Assembly (NCBI RefSeq): GCF_902459655.1
Contig: NZ_CABPSB010000004.1
Span: forward strand, 1 to 64,000
Reading direction: 5' to 3'
DNA: 64,000 nucleotides
From: Pandoraea anhela
GTDB lineage: Bacteria; Pseudomonadota; Gammaproteobacteria; Burkholderiales; Burkholderiaceae
In this document: piece by piece, positions 17,799 through 26,698 of the stretch
Layout: each line of letters opens with the position of its first letter
Numbering within the stretch: the stretch's first letter is position 1
Translations under genes and position numbers: made by a program
The notes under the pieces: model-generated
What the model saw: only the letters and a program-made list of their open reading frames with translations
Databases searched by the model: none
Told to the model about the DNA's origin: nothing

Positions 17799-18035
17799 CC
17801 TCTAAACGAGAGTCAGCCTGCGGCGCTTGACCGTCCTGCCAGTGCCGAAACTGATCGATAGTACCATCGCCGGGCAACGGTCGCGGAAGCGCCAAAATGG
17901 TGCGGATGGACAGGGCCAATACGGTGCAAAGCCGCATCCTTCAAGGATTCGCCACGCATGCGTCATTCGCCGCAACGCGGTGTCACTCGACAGTTGCCAG
18001 CCCCCAAGCTTATGATTTTTGTAGATTTTGTCGAA
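17799..18035. other. Left part of the phaP/deacetylase intergenic region
   Basis: Non-coding DNA between the divergent deacetylase-family gene and phaP. No convincing open frame. It becomes AT-rich from about 18010 toward the phaP promoter, and nothing else stands out. Confidence 0.5.
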
Positions 18036-18052
18036 TTTGTGCGCCGCACAAA
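18036..18052. promoter_or_regulatory. Palindrome 1, PhaR-like operator upstream of phaP
   Basis: TTTGTGC-GCC-GCACAAA, a perfect 7-bp inverted repeat. The TGC...GCA core matches what is known of PhaR binding sites in PHB-producing proteobacteria. It lies just upstream of the predicted -35 box. Confidence 0.7.
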
Positions 18053-18058
18053 AAACCC

Positions 18059-18086
18059 TTGACAGCCACGAAAATATCTCTACACT
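18059..18086 (+). promoter_or_regulatory. Predicted sigma-70 promoter of phaP
   Basis: TTGACA (18059-18064), a 16-base spacer, TACACT (18081-18086). The -35 is a perfect consensus. The predicted start falls in the second palindrome. Confidence 0.7.
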
Positions 18087-18090
18087 TGCA

Positions 18091-18107
18091 ATTGTGCGAT
18101 GCACAAA
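18091..18107. promoter_or_regulatory. Palindrome 2, PhaR-like operator over the phaP start site
   Basis: ATTGTGC-GAT-GCACAAA shares the TTGTGC...GCACAA arms of palindrome 1. The two centres are 55 bp apart, near five helical turns, which would allow cooperative binding or looping across the promoter. Confidence 0.7.
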
Positions 18108-18224
18108 AGAGATCGCATCGAATTTGAGAAGGCCCCAACCGTGGTTTCACCGCCATAAGGTGAGAACCAACTAGCGAACACGGAGTGGGTCCATATGTTG
18201 TGTTTGACACCATAGGAGAACGCC

Positions 18225-18785
18225 ATGTCGTTTCTGACCCCCGAGCAACTCGCTGCTGCCCACAAAGCCAATCTGGAAACCCTGTTCGGCCTGACCAACA
18301 AGGCCTTCGAAGGCGTTGAAAAACTGGTCGAACTGAACCTGCAAGCCGTCAAGGCATCGCTGGCCGAGTCCGCATCGACCGCACAGAAGGCTTTCGCAGT
18401 GAAGGACGCGCAGGAGCTGCTCGCCCTGCAAGCCAACCTCGTGCAGCCGGCCGCCGAAAAGGCCCTCGCTTACGGCCGTCACCTGTATGAAATCGCTTCG
18501 TCGACGCAAGCCGAAGTGACCAAGGTAGCCGAAGCGCAACTGGCTGAAGGCTCGCAGAACGTGCAAGCACTGTTCGACAACCTGGCCAAGAACGCTCCGG
18601 CCGGTTCGGAGTCGGCAGTGGCACTGGCCAAGTCGGCCCTGTCCGCCGCCAACAGCGCGTTTGACAGTGTGCAGAAGGCCACCAAGCAAGCTGTGGAAAT
18701 CGCCGAAACGAACTTTGCTGCGGCGACCAACGTCGCCTCGAAGGCTGCGGCTCAGGCATCGCGCGCCGCCACCGCCAAGAAGTAA
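18225..18785 (+). CDS. phaP: Phasin (PHB granule-associated protein)
   Basis: A 186-aa, almost entirely helical, Ala/Lys/Glu-rich protein of the phasin family beginning [20 protein letters not shown]. It coats polyhydroxybutyrate granules in the cytoplasm and limits their size. It has no Cys or Trp and ends in an Ala/Lys-rich tail ([10 protein letters not shown]), as in Burkholderiales PhaP proteins. AGGAG lies just before the ATG. It is monocistronic, with a strong promoter flanked by two PhaR-like palindromes and a terminator downstream. The expected regulation is derepression when PhaR is drawn to PHB. Confidence 0.93.
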   Translation: MSFLTPEQLAAAHKANLETLFGLTNKAFEGVEKLVELNLQAVKASLAESASTAQKAFAVKDAQELLALQANLVQPAAEKALAYGRHLYEIASSTQAEVTKVAEAQLAEGSQNVQALFDNLAKNAPAGSESAVALAKSALSAANSAFDSVQKATKQAVEIAETNFAAATNVASKAAAQASRAATAKK

Positions 18786-18899
18786 TCGATAGCGCCCCTG
18801 CACTGACGAGGGACGTTTTCGGCTGGTCGCATTGCTGTCGCCGCACCCTGAGCAGTCGTCACACCCAGTTGTCTCCTCGGTACCGCAGGTACCTTTCGG

Positions 18900-18929
18900 A
18901 CCCGGCCTCGCGCCGGGTTTTCTTTTTTT
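18900..18929 (+). terminator. Rho-independent terminator of phaP
   Basis: ACCCGGC (18900-18906) pairs with GCCGGGT (18912-18918), followed by TTTCTTTTTTT. Confidence 0.85.
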
Positions 18930-19231
18930 GGGCGCTATTCGACCGTCATGTCGCGGAAGGATACCGAATGACGCCAAGACACGCTGAATCACGCTGAATC
19001 ACTCGGGACGGCATGGGATAGCGCGAAATGGCACAACTCGCGACCGCCGCCACAAAATCCCGAGTCCGGGCGCATTGTGTCGGGTGTCCGGTGGGCGCCT
19101 CGTTCGGTTCGTCACATCCAGCGCATCCGCCGCGAACCCGCCGCATGCCGTCGAACGTACCGCGTCATGGGTCACGTGAGGCCGTGCGCCCGTCAGGTCA
19201 CAGCACGGCCATGCGCGCATTCGTGGCTCAT

Positions 19232-19266
19232 AAAAAAACCGTCACTCCATGAAGGAATGACGGTTT
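19232..19266 (-). terminator. Terminator of the aceE-aceF-lpdA operon
   Basis: A 13-bp stem with one mismatch (19236-19248 and 19254-19266), followed on the minus strand by seven T bases. It lies 150 bp beyond the lpdA stop. Confidence 0.8.
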
Positions 19267-19416
19267 CGGACGGCGACGCGGCCCTCGGGCTTGCCATTTC
19301 AGAGAAGCCGTCGATGGCAGCGCCGCACCGGCGCGGGTCAGCAAACGCGACTACATGTCCCTACCCTCCGCAAAAAACATAAACGAGCGGTACGTTCCGA
19401 GTGACGCGCGCGCCCG

Positions 19417-21198
19417 TTACTTCTTGCGCGGTGGCGGAACGTCGGTACAAACGCCTTCGTAGATCTCGGCGGCCATACCGACCGATTCGGCCAGGGTGGG
19501 GTGCGGGTGAATCGTCTTGCCGATATCGACGGCGTCTGCCCCCATCTCGACGGCGAGACACAGTTCGCCGATCAGGTCACCTGCATGCGTGCCGACGATC
19601 GCGCCGCCCACAATGCGGTGCGTCGCTTCGTCGAACAGCACCTTGGTGAACCCCTCGTCGCGACCGTTCGCGATGGCGCGGCCCGATGCTGCCCACGGGA
19701 ACACGGCCTTGCCGTACTTCACGCCTTCGGCCTTCAACTGATCTTCGGTCTTGCCTGCCCAAGCCACTTCCGGATCGGTGTACGCCACCGACGGAATCTG
19801 GATCGCATCGAAGTAAGCCTTCTCGCCGGCGGCTGCCTCGGCAGCAACGTGCGCTTCGTGCACGGCCTTGTGCGCCAACATCGGCTGACCGACGATGTCG
19901 CCGATAGCGAAGATGTTCGACACATTGGTGCGCATCTGCTTGTCCACCGAGATGAACCCGCGATCACCCACCACAACGCCCGCCTTCTCGGCACCGATCT
20001 TCTTACCGTTCGGGCTACGTCCCACGGCAACCAGCACGAGGTCGTAGCGCTGGGGTTCGGCCGGCGCGGCTTCCCCTTCGAACTTCACGTAGATGCCATC
20101 AGCCTTGGCTTCCGCACCCACCGTCTTGGTCTTGAGCATGACGCGGCCGAAGCGCTTCGCGTTCATCTTCTCCCAGACCTTGACCAGATCGCGGTCGGCG
20201 CCTTGCATCAGACCGTCGAGCATTTCCACGACGTCGATCTCGGCACCCAGGGCGCTGTAGACCGTCGCCATTTCCAGACCGATGATGCCACCGCCGATGA
20301 CGAGCATCTTCTTCGGCAGTTGACGCAGTTCCAGCGCGCCGGTCGAGTCGACGATACGCGGATCTTCCGGCAGGAACGGCAGCTTCACGGCTTGCGAACC
20401 CGCAGCGATGATGGCTTGCGCAAACTTCACCACGCGCTTGCCGCCCTCTTTGTCGACCACTTCGACGTGGTTCGCATCGAGGAATGCCCCGACACCATGG
20501 AGGACTTCGACCTTGCGCATCTTGGCCATCCCGGCCAGACCGCCGGTCAGCTTGCCGACCACGCTTTCCTTATACGCACGCAGTTTGTCGAGATCGACTT
20601 CCGGCTTCGCGAACGAAATGCCGTGATGACCCAGCGACTGCGCCTCTTCGAGTACCGCCGCCGTATGCAGCAACGCCTTCGACGGAATACAGCCCACGTT
20701 CAGGCACACACCGCCCAGCGTTGCATAGCGTTCGACCAACACCGTCTTGCGGCCGAGATCGGCACTGCGGAACGCGGCGGAGTATCCCCCAGGCCCCGCG
20801 CCCAGCACGAGGACTTCACATTCGATATCGGCACCGCCGGTATGCTTGGCAGCGGCCGGCGCCGGTGCGCTCGGGGCAGGAGCAGGAGCAGGGGCCGCGG
20901 CTGCCGGCGCAGACGCTGCGGCCGGTGCAGCCGCCGGTGCCGCAGGTTTCGCGGCTGCCGCGTCTTCGGCCTCGACGATCGCGATCAGCGTACCCTCGCT
21001 GGCCTTGTCGCCGACCTTGATTTTCACTTCCTTGACAGTACCTGCCACTTCGGACGGCACTTCCATGGAAGCCTTATCGGATTCCAGCGTAATGAGCGAC
21101 GCATCCTTGGCGATCTTGTCGCCGGGCTTGATCATCACTTCGATGACATCCACGCCCTCTGCGCCGATATCCGGCACTTTGACTTCAATGAGACTCAT
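19417..21198 (-). CDS. lpdA: Dihydrolipoyl dehydrogenase (E3) with N-terminal lipoyl domain
   Basis: A 593-aa E3 subunit of the pyruvate dehydrogenase complex: a flavoprotein that reoxidises dihydrolipoamide with NAD+. An N-terminal lipoyl domain (about 1-80, lipoyl-Lys42 in ESDKAS) is joined by an Ala/Pro-rich linker (about 85-120) to the disulfide oxidoreductase. That part shows the redox pair in [17 protein letters not shown] (about 160-176), two dinucleotide-binding folds, and the catalytic His-Pro in [11 protein letters not shown] near residue 563. Standard E3 is about 475 aa; the added lipoyl domain is a known betaproteobacterial form. It is the last gene of the pdh operon, 20 bp after the BPH gene. 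Confidence 0.95.
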   Translation of the reverse strand: MSLIEVKVPDIGAEGVDVIEVMIKPGDKIAKDASLITLESDKASMEVPSEVAGTVKEVKIKVGDKASEGTLIAIVEAEDAAAAKPAAPAAAPAAASAPAAAAPAPAPAPSAPAPAAAKHTGGADIECEVLVLGAGPGGYSAAFRSADLGRKTVLVERYATLGGVCLNVGCIPSKALLHTAAVLEEAQSLGHHGISFAKPEVDLDKLRAYKESVVGKLTGGLAGMAKMRKVEVLHGVGAFLDANHVEVVDKEGGKRVVKFAQAIIAAGSQAVKLPFLPEDPRIVDSTGALELRQLPKKMLVIGGGIIGLEMATVYSALGAEIDVVEMLDGLMQGADRDLVKVWEKMNAKRFGRVMLKTKTVGAEAKADGIYVKFEGEAAPAEPQRYDLVLVAVGRSPNGKKIGAEKAGVVVGDRGFISVDKQMRTNVSNIFAIGDIVGQPMLAHKAVHEAHVAAEAAAGEKAYFDAIQIPSVAYTDPEVAWAGKTEDQLKAEGVKYGKAVFPWAASGRAIANGRDEGFTKVLFDEATHRIVGGAIVGTHAGDLIGELCLAVEMGADAVDIGKTIHPHPTLAESVGMAAEIYEGVCTDVPPPRKK

Positions 21199-21218
21199 GC
21201 GGGGTCTCCCTGTCGCAT

Positions 21219-21800
21219 TTATGACTTGATGGTGGTATCGATCGGAAACGCATGCACTTGAAACGGGCCAGCCGAACTCTTATCGAATTCCGCTCCCGCC
21301 TTCACGCCTGCTTCGGCGATGGCGCGTGCGCTCAGATCCTGGTCGTAGAGGGCATACATGGCGCCGAGCGCGAAATTACGCCCCGAGCCGATGCCCCAGA
21401 ACCGATCGAAAACAAACACTTCCCGGTAGGAATAAACCCCGTAGATCCCTGTGGGATTCGCGATCACGCTGGTGATCTGCGACGACTCGTACGGGTCGTC
21501 TTCCTCTTCCTTCGTGTTGAGGAAATACTCTTCCTTGAGCTTCTGATGGACGCGGCAGAATGTGCGGAAGACCTCGTCTCGCGAATGCAGACGGCATTCA
21601 TCCGCCATGCCGGAGAGAATGGCTCGCATGACCGGAAAGTGCGCCGTCGTACCCGCCAGTCCGACATACGAATCGCCCACGAGGAAGACCTTGCGGTTTT
21701 CTTCGTACGATTGCGAAAGCCGGGTATCGCCGAACGTCACGAGCGAATCGGCGGCAATGGCGATCTCGCCTGCCTTTTTGACGACTACCACGGTGGTCAT
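21219..21800 (-). CDS. Proteasome/HslV-like Ntn-hydrolase, BPH type
   Basis: A 193-aa protein beginning [19 protein letters not shown]; removal of Met would expose Thr1 as the N-terminal nucleophile of an Ntn-hydrolase. Numbering from that Thr, Asp17 is present as in HslV and proteasome beta subunits, and the later [16 protein letters not shown] corresponds to the HslV GSGGN(Y/F)A segment. I could not place a Lys33 equivalent by eye: position 33 is Glu, with Arg35-Lys36 just after. The family is best matched by the betaproteobacteria proteasome homologue (BPH). The ATG at 21800 has GGGAGG upstream, and the longer frame would bury Thr1. It lies in the pdh operon between aceF and lpdA. Confidence 0.85.
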   Translation of the reverse strand: MTTVVVVKKAGEIAIAADSLVTFGDTRLSQSYEENRKVFLVGDSYVGLAGTTAHFPVMRAILSGMADECRLHSRDEVFRTFCRVHQKLKEEYFLNTKEEEDDPYESSQITSVIANPTGIYGVYSYREVFVFDRFWGIGSGRNFALGAMYALYDQDLSARAIAEAGVKAGAEFDKSSAGPFQVHAFPIDTTIKS

Positions 21801-21878
21801 GCTGCCCTCCCCGTCCAGAATCCTGAAGCTTGCGCGAAAGCCACCGGCGCGCTCGCGCACGCCGGGTGGCGCATTCCC

Positions 21879-23573
21879 TTACAGCATCGCGCGACGGAAG
21901 TCCGCCAACAGTTGCCCCAGGTAGGCGTTGAAGCGAGCGGCTTCTGCGCCATCGATCACGCGGTGATCGTAGGACAGCGACAGCGGCAACGTCAGTTGCG
22001 GCACGAACTGCTGCTTGCGCTCGTCCCACACCGGCTTCTGATACGAACGCGACAGACCGAGAATGGCCACTTCCGGCGCATTGATGATCGGCGTGAAGTT
22101 CGTGCCGCCGATACCGCCGAGCGACGAAATCGAGAAGCATCCGCCCTGCATCTGATCCGGCTTGAGCTTGCCTTCGCGGGCGAGCTTCGCCAGTTCCGAC
22201 GTTTCACGGGCAATCTCGAACACCCCCTTCTTGTCCGCGTCGCGCACGACCGGCACCACGAGGCCATTGGGCGTATCCGCCGCGAAGCCAATGTGGAAAT
22301 ACTGCTTGAAGACGAGGTTGTCGCCATCGAGGCTGGCGTTGAACGTCGGGAATTTCTTCAGGGCCAGCACGCAAGCCTTGATCACGAAGGCGAGCATCGT
22401 CACCTTGATGCCAGCCTTTTCGTTTTCCTTGTTCAACTGCACCCGGAACGCCTCGAGTTCACCGATATCGGCTTCGTCGTTGTTGGTGACGTGGGGGATC
22501 ATCACCCAGTTGCGGTGAAGGTTCGCGCCCGAAATCTTCTTGATGCGCGAAAGCGCCTTCGGCTCTACCGGGCCGTACTTCGAGAAGTCGACCTTCGGCC
22601 ACGGCAACAGATTCAACTCACCGCCGCCAGCCGGCGCCGCGCTGGCCGCAGTCGGACGGTTGCCGGAGAGCGCGTTCTTGACGAAGTTGCGCACGTCTTC
22701 GACTACCACGCGTCCCTTCGGACCGGTGCCCTTCACCTGCGTAACGTCGACACCGAGTTCACGGGCGAACTTGCGCACCGACGGACTGGCGTGGCTGATC
22801 GGCTGATTACCCGAGGCAGCGGCAGGTGCAGCAGGGCTCGGCGCGGGCGCTGCGGCAGGTGCCGGTGCTGCACTCTGCGCAGCCGGCGCCGGGGCGGCGG
22901 CCGGAGTGACAGGAGTGGCAGGAGCGGCAGGCGCCGTTGCCTTTGCGGCAGCGGCGGGCGCGGCCGTTGCCGCGCCTTCAAGCACCAGGATCAGCGAACC
23001 TTCGGAAACCTTGTCGCCGACGTTGACCTTCAGCGCCTTCACGACACCGGCAGCCGGGCTCGGCACGTCCATCGACGCCTTATCGGATTCCAGCGTCACG
23101 AGCGATTGTTCCGCAGCGACCGTGTCGCCCACCTTCACCAGCACTTCGATCACGGGCACATCGTCGTAGCCGCCGATATCCGGCACCTTCACGTCGATCG
23201 TGCTGGCTCCACCCGCAGATGCCTGCGCGGCGGCAGGTGCTGCAGGCGCAGCGGGAGCCGCAGCGGCTGCCTGCGGCGCGGCAGCAGGCGCTGCCGGTGC
23301 GGCGGCGCCGTTGGCCTGCGCGCCCGAGCCGTTTGCCGTCTCGAGCGTCAGAATGAGAGACCCTTCGGACACTTCATCGCCGACCTTCAGGCTAAGCGCC
23401 TTGATGACACCGGCAGCAGGGCTCGGCACGTCCATCGTGGCCTTGTCCGACTCCAGCGTGATCAGGGCCTGCTCGGCGTCGATCTTGTCGCCCGCCTTCA
23501 CCAGCACTTCGATTACGGGCAAGTCCTTGAAGTCACCGATATCAGGGACTTTCACTTCGATCACTTGACTCAT
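21879..23573 (-). CDS. aceF: Dihydrolipoyllysine acetyltransferase (E2 of pyruvate dehydrogenase)
   Basis: A 564-aa E2 core subunit that moves the acetyl group from lipoamide to CoA. Two lipoyl domains (about 1-80 with lipoyl-Lys44 in ESDKAT, and a second near 120-200 with ESDKAS) are linked by long Ala/Pro-rich hinges. The peripheral-subunit binding domain (SHASPSVRKFARELGVDV) and the catalytic CAT-like domain follow, ending with the active-site DHRVIDGAEAARF. The ATG at 23573 is favoured because the protein then starts [13 protein letters not shown] as in the family. It is second in the operon, 95 bp after aceE. Confidence 0.95.
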   Translation of the reverse strand: MSQVIEVKVPDIGDFKDLPVIEVLVKAGDKIDAEQALITLESDKATMDVPSPAAGVIKALSLKVGDEVSEGSLILTLETANGSGAQANGAAAPAAPAAAPQAAAAAPAAPAAPAAAQASAGGASTIDVKVPDIGGYDDVPVIEVLVKVGDTVAAEQSLVTLESDKASMDVPSPAAGVVKALKVNVGDKVSEGSLILVLEGAATAAPAAAAKATAPAAPATPVTPAAAPAPAAQSAAPAPAAAPAPSPAAPAAASGNQPISHASPSVRKFARELGVDVTQVKGTGPKGRVVVEDVRNFVKNALSGNRPTAASAAPAGGGELNLLPWPKVDFSKYGPVEPKALSRIKKISGANLHRNWVMIPHVTNNDEADIGELEAFRVQLNKENEKAGIKVTMLAFVIKACVLALKKFPTFNASLDGDNLVFKQYFHIGFAADTPNGLVVPVVRDADKKGVFEIARETSELAKLAREGKLKPDQMQGGCFSISSLGGIGGTNFTPIINAPEVAILGLSRSYQKPVWDERKQQFVPQLTLPLSLSYDHRVIDGAEAARFNAYLGQLLADFRRAML

Positions 23574-23668
23574 TTTCCACAGTCTCCTCGAGGCTGCGCT
23601 TGACGTGCAGCACACGCCTGCCTGCCGCTGGGGGGCGGCCGACAGGCGCGCGCTGCATGCAGCGGCCT

Positions 23669-26356
23669 TTAGACGGTCATCGGGTTGGGTTTATTCGGAT
23701 CCAGGTTGTACTTGGCGATCGCTTCGGCAACCTTGCTCGCCGGCAGCGTGCCTTCGTCGGCCAGTGCCTTGAGGGCAGCGACCGTGACCCAGTTACGATC
23801 CACCTCGAAGAAGTGACGCAGCTTCTCACGCGTGTCCGAGCGACCATAACCGTCGGTGCCGAGGACAACGTAACGGCCACGAACGAACGGGCGAATCTGG
23901 TCTGCGTACGTACGGATGTAGTCGGTCGATGCGATGACCGGGCCACGCGTTTCGTTGAGGCACTTTTCGACGTGCGACAGGCGAGCCGTTTCGGTCGGGT
24001 GCAGCAGATTGTGGCGTGCCACGTCGTTGCCTTCGCGGGCCAGTTCGGTGAAGCTCGGGCAGCTCCACAGATCCGATTCGACGCCCCAATCGTTCTTGAG
24101 CATTTCCGCGGCAGCAAGCACTTCATTGAAGATCGTGCCCGAACCCAGCAGTTGCACGCGCGGCGCCTTGCTGTCGTCCGTACCGCGACGGAACGAGTAC
24201 ATCCCCTTCAGAATGTCCTGCTCCACGCCTTCCGGCATGGCCGGGTGGGCGTAGTTCTCGTTCATCACGGTCAGGTAGTAGTACACATCCTCCTGATCCT
24301 GCACCATACGACGCAGGCCGTCCTGCACGATCACAGCGAGTTCATAGGCGAACGTCGGATCGTACGGCAGGCAGTTCGGGATCGACGACGCCCACAGCAG
24401 CGAGTGACCGTCTTCGTGCTGGAGGCCTTCGCCGTTCAGGGTCGTACGGCCGGCCGTGCCACCCACGAGGAAGCCACGAGCGCGCATGTCGCCGGCGGCC
24501 CAGGCCAGATCGCCGATCCGTTGGAAGCCGAACATCGAGTAGAAGATGTAGAACGGGATCATCGTCTCGCCGTGCGTCGAATACGACGTCGCGGCAGCGA
24601 TCCAGTCGCACATACCACCGGCTTCATTAATGCCCTCCTGCAGAATCTGACCGTTTTCAGATTCCTTGTAGAACATCAACTGGTCCTGATCCTGCGGGAT
24701 GTAGCGCTGGCCGACCTGGCTCCAGATACCGATCTGACGGAACAGACCTTCCATACCGAAGGTGCGCGACTCATCAGGCACGATCGGCACGATACGCTGC
24801 CCCAGCGCCTTGTCCTTGAGCAGCACGTTGAGAATACGCACGAACGCCATCGTCGTCGAAATCTCACGGCCTTCGGCAGTCGCCTTGAGCAGTGCGTCGA
24901 ACGCATTGAGTGCCGGCACCGGCAGCGAGGCCGCCTTGGTACGGCGCTGCGGGAGGTAGCCGCCCAGCTCCATACGGCGAGCGCGCATGTATTCCAGTTC
25001 CTTCGAACCTTCCTCGAACTTGAGGTACGGCACGTCGGCAATCTGATCGTCCGAAATCGGCAACTTGAACTGATCGCGGAACTTCTTGAGCGACTCCACC
25101 GGCATTTTCTTCTGCTGGTGGGTGATGTTCATCGCCTGACCGGCCTCGCCCATGCCATAGCCCTTGATGGTCTTGGCCAGAATGACAGTCGGCTGCCCCT
25201 TGTGGGTCGTGGCGGCCTGATATGCGGCGTAGATCTTGTGCGGATCGTGACCACCACGATTCAGCGACCAGATGTCTTCGTCCGACCAGTCGGCCACCAT
25301 CGCCTTGAGTGCCGGCGTGTTGAAGAAATGCTCGCGAACGTAGGCACCGTCTTTCGACTTGTAGGTCTGATATTCGCCGTCCACGCACTCCATCATGCGC
25401 TTCATCAGCAAGCCCTGCTTATCGCGGGCGAGCAGCGAATCCCAGCGGCTGCCCCAGATCACCTTGATGACGTTCCAGCCCGCGCCGCGGAATTCCGACT
25501 CGAGTTCCTGAATGATCTTGCCGTTACCGCGCACCGGGCCATCCAGACGCTGCAGGTTACAGTTGATCACGAATACGAGGTTGTCGAGCTGCTCGCGACC
25601 GGCCATGCCGATAGCGCCCAGCGATTCCGGCTCGTCCGTTTCACCATCGCCGAGGAACGCCCAGACCTTGCGGCCTTCGGTCTTCACGATGGAACGCGAC
25701 TCCAGATACTTCATGAAACGCGCCTGGTAGATCGCCATGATCGGACCCAGGCCCATCGACACCGTCGGGAATTGCCAGAAGTCCGGCATCAGCCACGGGT
25801 GCGGGTACGACGACAGACCGCCGCCGTCCACTTCCTGACGAAAGTTCTCAAGCTGAGTCATCTCCAGACGGCCCAGCAGGAACGCGCGGCTATAGACGCC
25901 CGGCGACGAGTGACCCTGAACGAACACCAGGTCGCCACCGTGCTTGTCGGACGGCGCATGCCAGAAATGGTTGAAACCAACGTCGTAAAGCGTTGCAGCC
26001 GAGGCGAACGAGGCGATGTGACCGCCGACGTTCGTGTCCTTGCCGGCACGCAGCACCATCGCGATCGCATTCCAGCGGGTGTACGAGCGGATCGTGTGCT
26101 CGACGTCCTGATCGCCCGGAATACGGGCTTGCTGGTCGACGGGGATGGTGTTGATGTAGGGGGTGTTTGCCGAGAACGGGTGATGCTCACCGTTGATGCG
26201 AGCGAACTCGATCAGTTTCTCGAGCAGGTAATGCGCGCGCTCCGGGCCTTCTGCAGCCAGCACGCCTTCGAGCGAGGCCAGCCATTCTTGCGTTTCTTGG
26301 GGATCGGCGTCCGCAGGGGATACGATCTTCAGGGCTTCTTCAGGTACGGCGGACAT
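23669..26356 (-). CDS. aceE: Pyruvate dehydrogenase E1 component (homodimeric)
   Basis: An 895-aa thiamine-diphosphate enzyme that decarboxylates pyruvate and acetylates the E2 lipoyl groups. Family length is about 890. Visible landmarks are the N-terminal PYINTIPVDQQARIPGDQ, GHSSPGVYSRAFLLGRL, the ThDP-binding GDGETDEPES with downstream NCNLQRLDGPVRGNGK, and the C-terminal TDGYGRSDTREKLRHFFEVD. AAGGAGACACC precedes the ATG. It is the first gene of aceE-aceF-BPH-lpdA and divergent from a PAS histidine kinase across 342 bp. Confidence 0.97.
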   Translation of the reverse strand: MSAVPEEALKIVSPADADPQETQEWLASLEGVLAAEGPERAHYLLEKLIEFARINGEHHPFSANTPYINTIPVDQQARIPGDQDVEHTIRSYTRWNAIAMVLRAGKDTNVGGHIASFASAATLYDVGFNHFWHAPSDKHGGDLVFVQGHSSPGVYSRAFLLGRLEMTQLENFRQEVDGGGLSSYPHPWLMPDFWQFPTVSMGLGPIMAIYQARFMKYLESRSIVKTEGRKVWAFLGDGETDEPESLGAIGMAGREQLDNLVFVINCNLQRLDGPVRGNGKIIQELESEFRGAGWNVIKVIWGSRWDSLLARDKQGLLMKRMMECVDGEYQTYKSKDGAYVREHFFNTPALKAMVADWSDEDIWSLNRGGHDPHKIYAAYQAATTHKGQPTVILAKTIKGYGMGEAGQAMNITHQQKKMPVESLKKFRDQFKLPISDDQIADVPYLKFEEGSKELEYMRARRMELGGYLPQRRTKAASLPVPALNAFDALLKATAEGREISTTMAFVRILNVLLKDKALGQRIVPIVPDESRTFGMEGLFRQIGIWSQVGQRYIPQDQDQLMFYKESENGQILQEGINEAGGMCDWIAAATSYSTHGETMIPFYIFYSMFGFQRIGDLAWAAGDMRARGFLVGGTAGRTTLNGEGLQHEDGHSLLWASSIPNCLPYDPTFAYELAVIVQDGLRRMVQDQEDVYYYLTVMNENYAHPAMPEGVEQDILKGMYSFRRGTDDSKAPRVQLLGSGTIFNEVLAAAEMLKNDWGVESDLWSCPSFTELAREGNDVARHNLLHPTETARLSHVEKCLNETRGPVIASTDYIRTYADQIRPFVRGRYVVLGTDGYGRSDTREKLRHFFEVDRNWVTVAALKALADEGTLPASKVAEAIAKYNLDPNKPNPMTV

Positions 26357-26698
26357 GGTGTCTCCTTGTCTGTCGCTAGCGGGTTGGCGTAATGGTCGTA
26401 ACCCGCTTCATGGACGGGCCTACCGGCATTTTTACCGGGGCATTGTACGAAGGTTGTTCCCGCCTTCGCAAGCGAAATTTCAGATTACGATAGCAATTTT
26501 CACAATGCGGAATTCTGCTGCAGTGCACATAAAATCAATGGGTTGCCGACACCATCAGATCACGGTTTGCAGGCGTACCGATCGGTCTCAGGGGGACTTT
26601 GAGCGGCAGTCTTACCGAAAAGATCGGACACTTCCGAAAAGCAGCTATCGACCGACTGTGACAGAGGGAAACCGGCCGGCCTGCGCTACAATCTCGCC
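26357..26698. promoter_or_regulatory. Divergent promoter region between aceE and the PAS kinase
   Basis: AT-richer, non-coding. It holds TTTTCACAATGCGGAA (26497-26512), an imperfect palindrome of the TTCCGCATTGTGAAA type that resembles IclR-family operators, plus the aceE leader. I cannot assign -35/-10 boxes with confidence for either direction. Confidence 0.5.

Larger units (their letters stand above)
18786..19416. other. 631-bp gene-free region between phaP and lpdA
   Basis: Two terminators (the phaP one at 18900 and the pdh operon one at 19236) bound a stretch that I cannot assign. The open frames inside are short, Arg/Pro-rich and lack ribosome-binding sites. A small RNA could fit but I see no specific sign of one. 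Confidence 0.5.

Noticed and set aside
22800-23340. Repetitive Ala/Pro-coding DNA in aceF, considered as a repeat array or CRISPR
   Set aside because: It encodes the hinge regions between lipoyl domains; units are irregular with no spacers.
19501-23603. Two long plus-strand open frames antisense to lpdA, the BPH gene and aceF
   Set aside because: Mirror images of genes with intact motifs; low-complexity Arg/Gly runs are the complement of Ala/Pro linkers.
23600-26392. A 930-codon open frame on the plus strand
   Set aside because: Antisense to aceE for its full length, with shadow-like composition (many His and Arg) and no motif.
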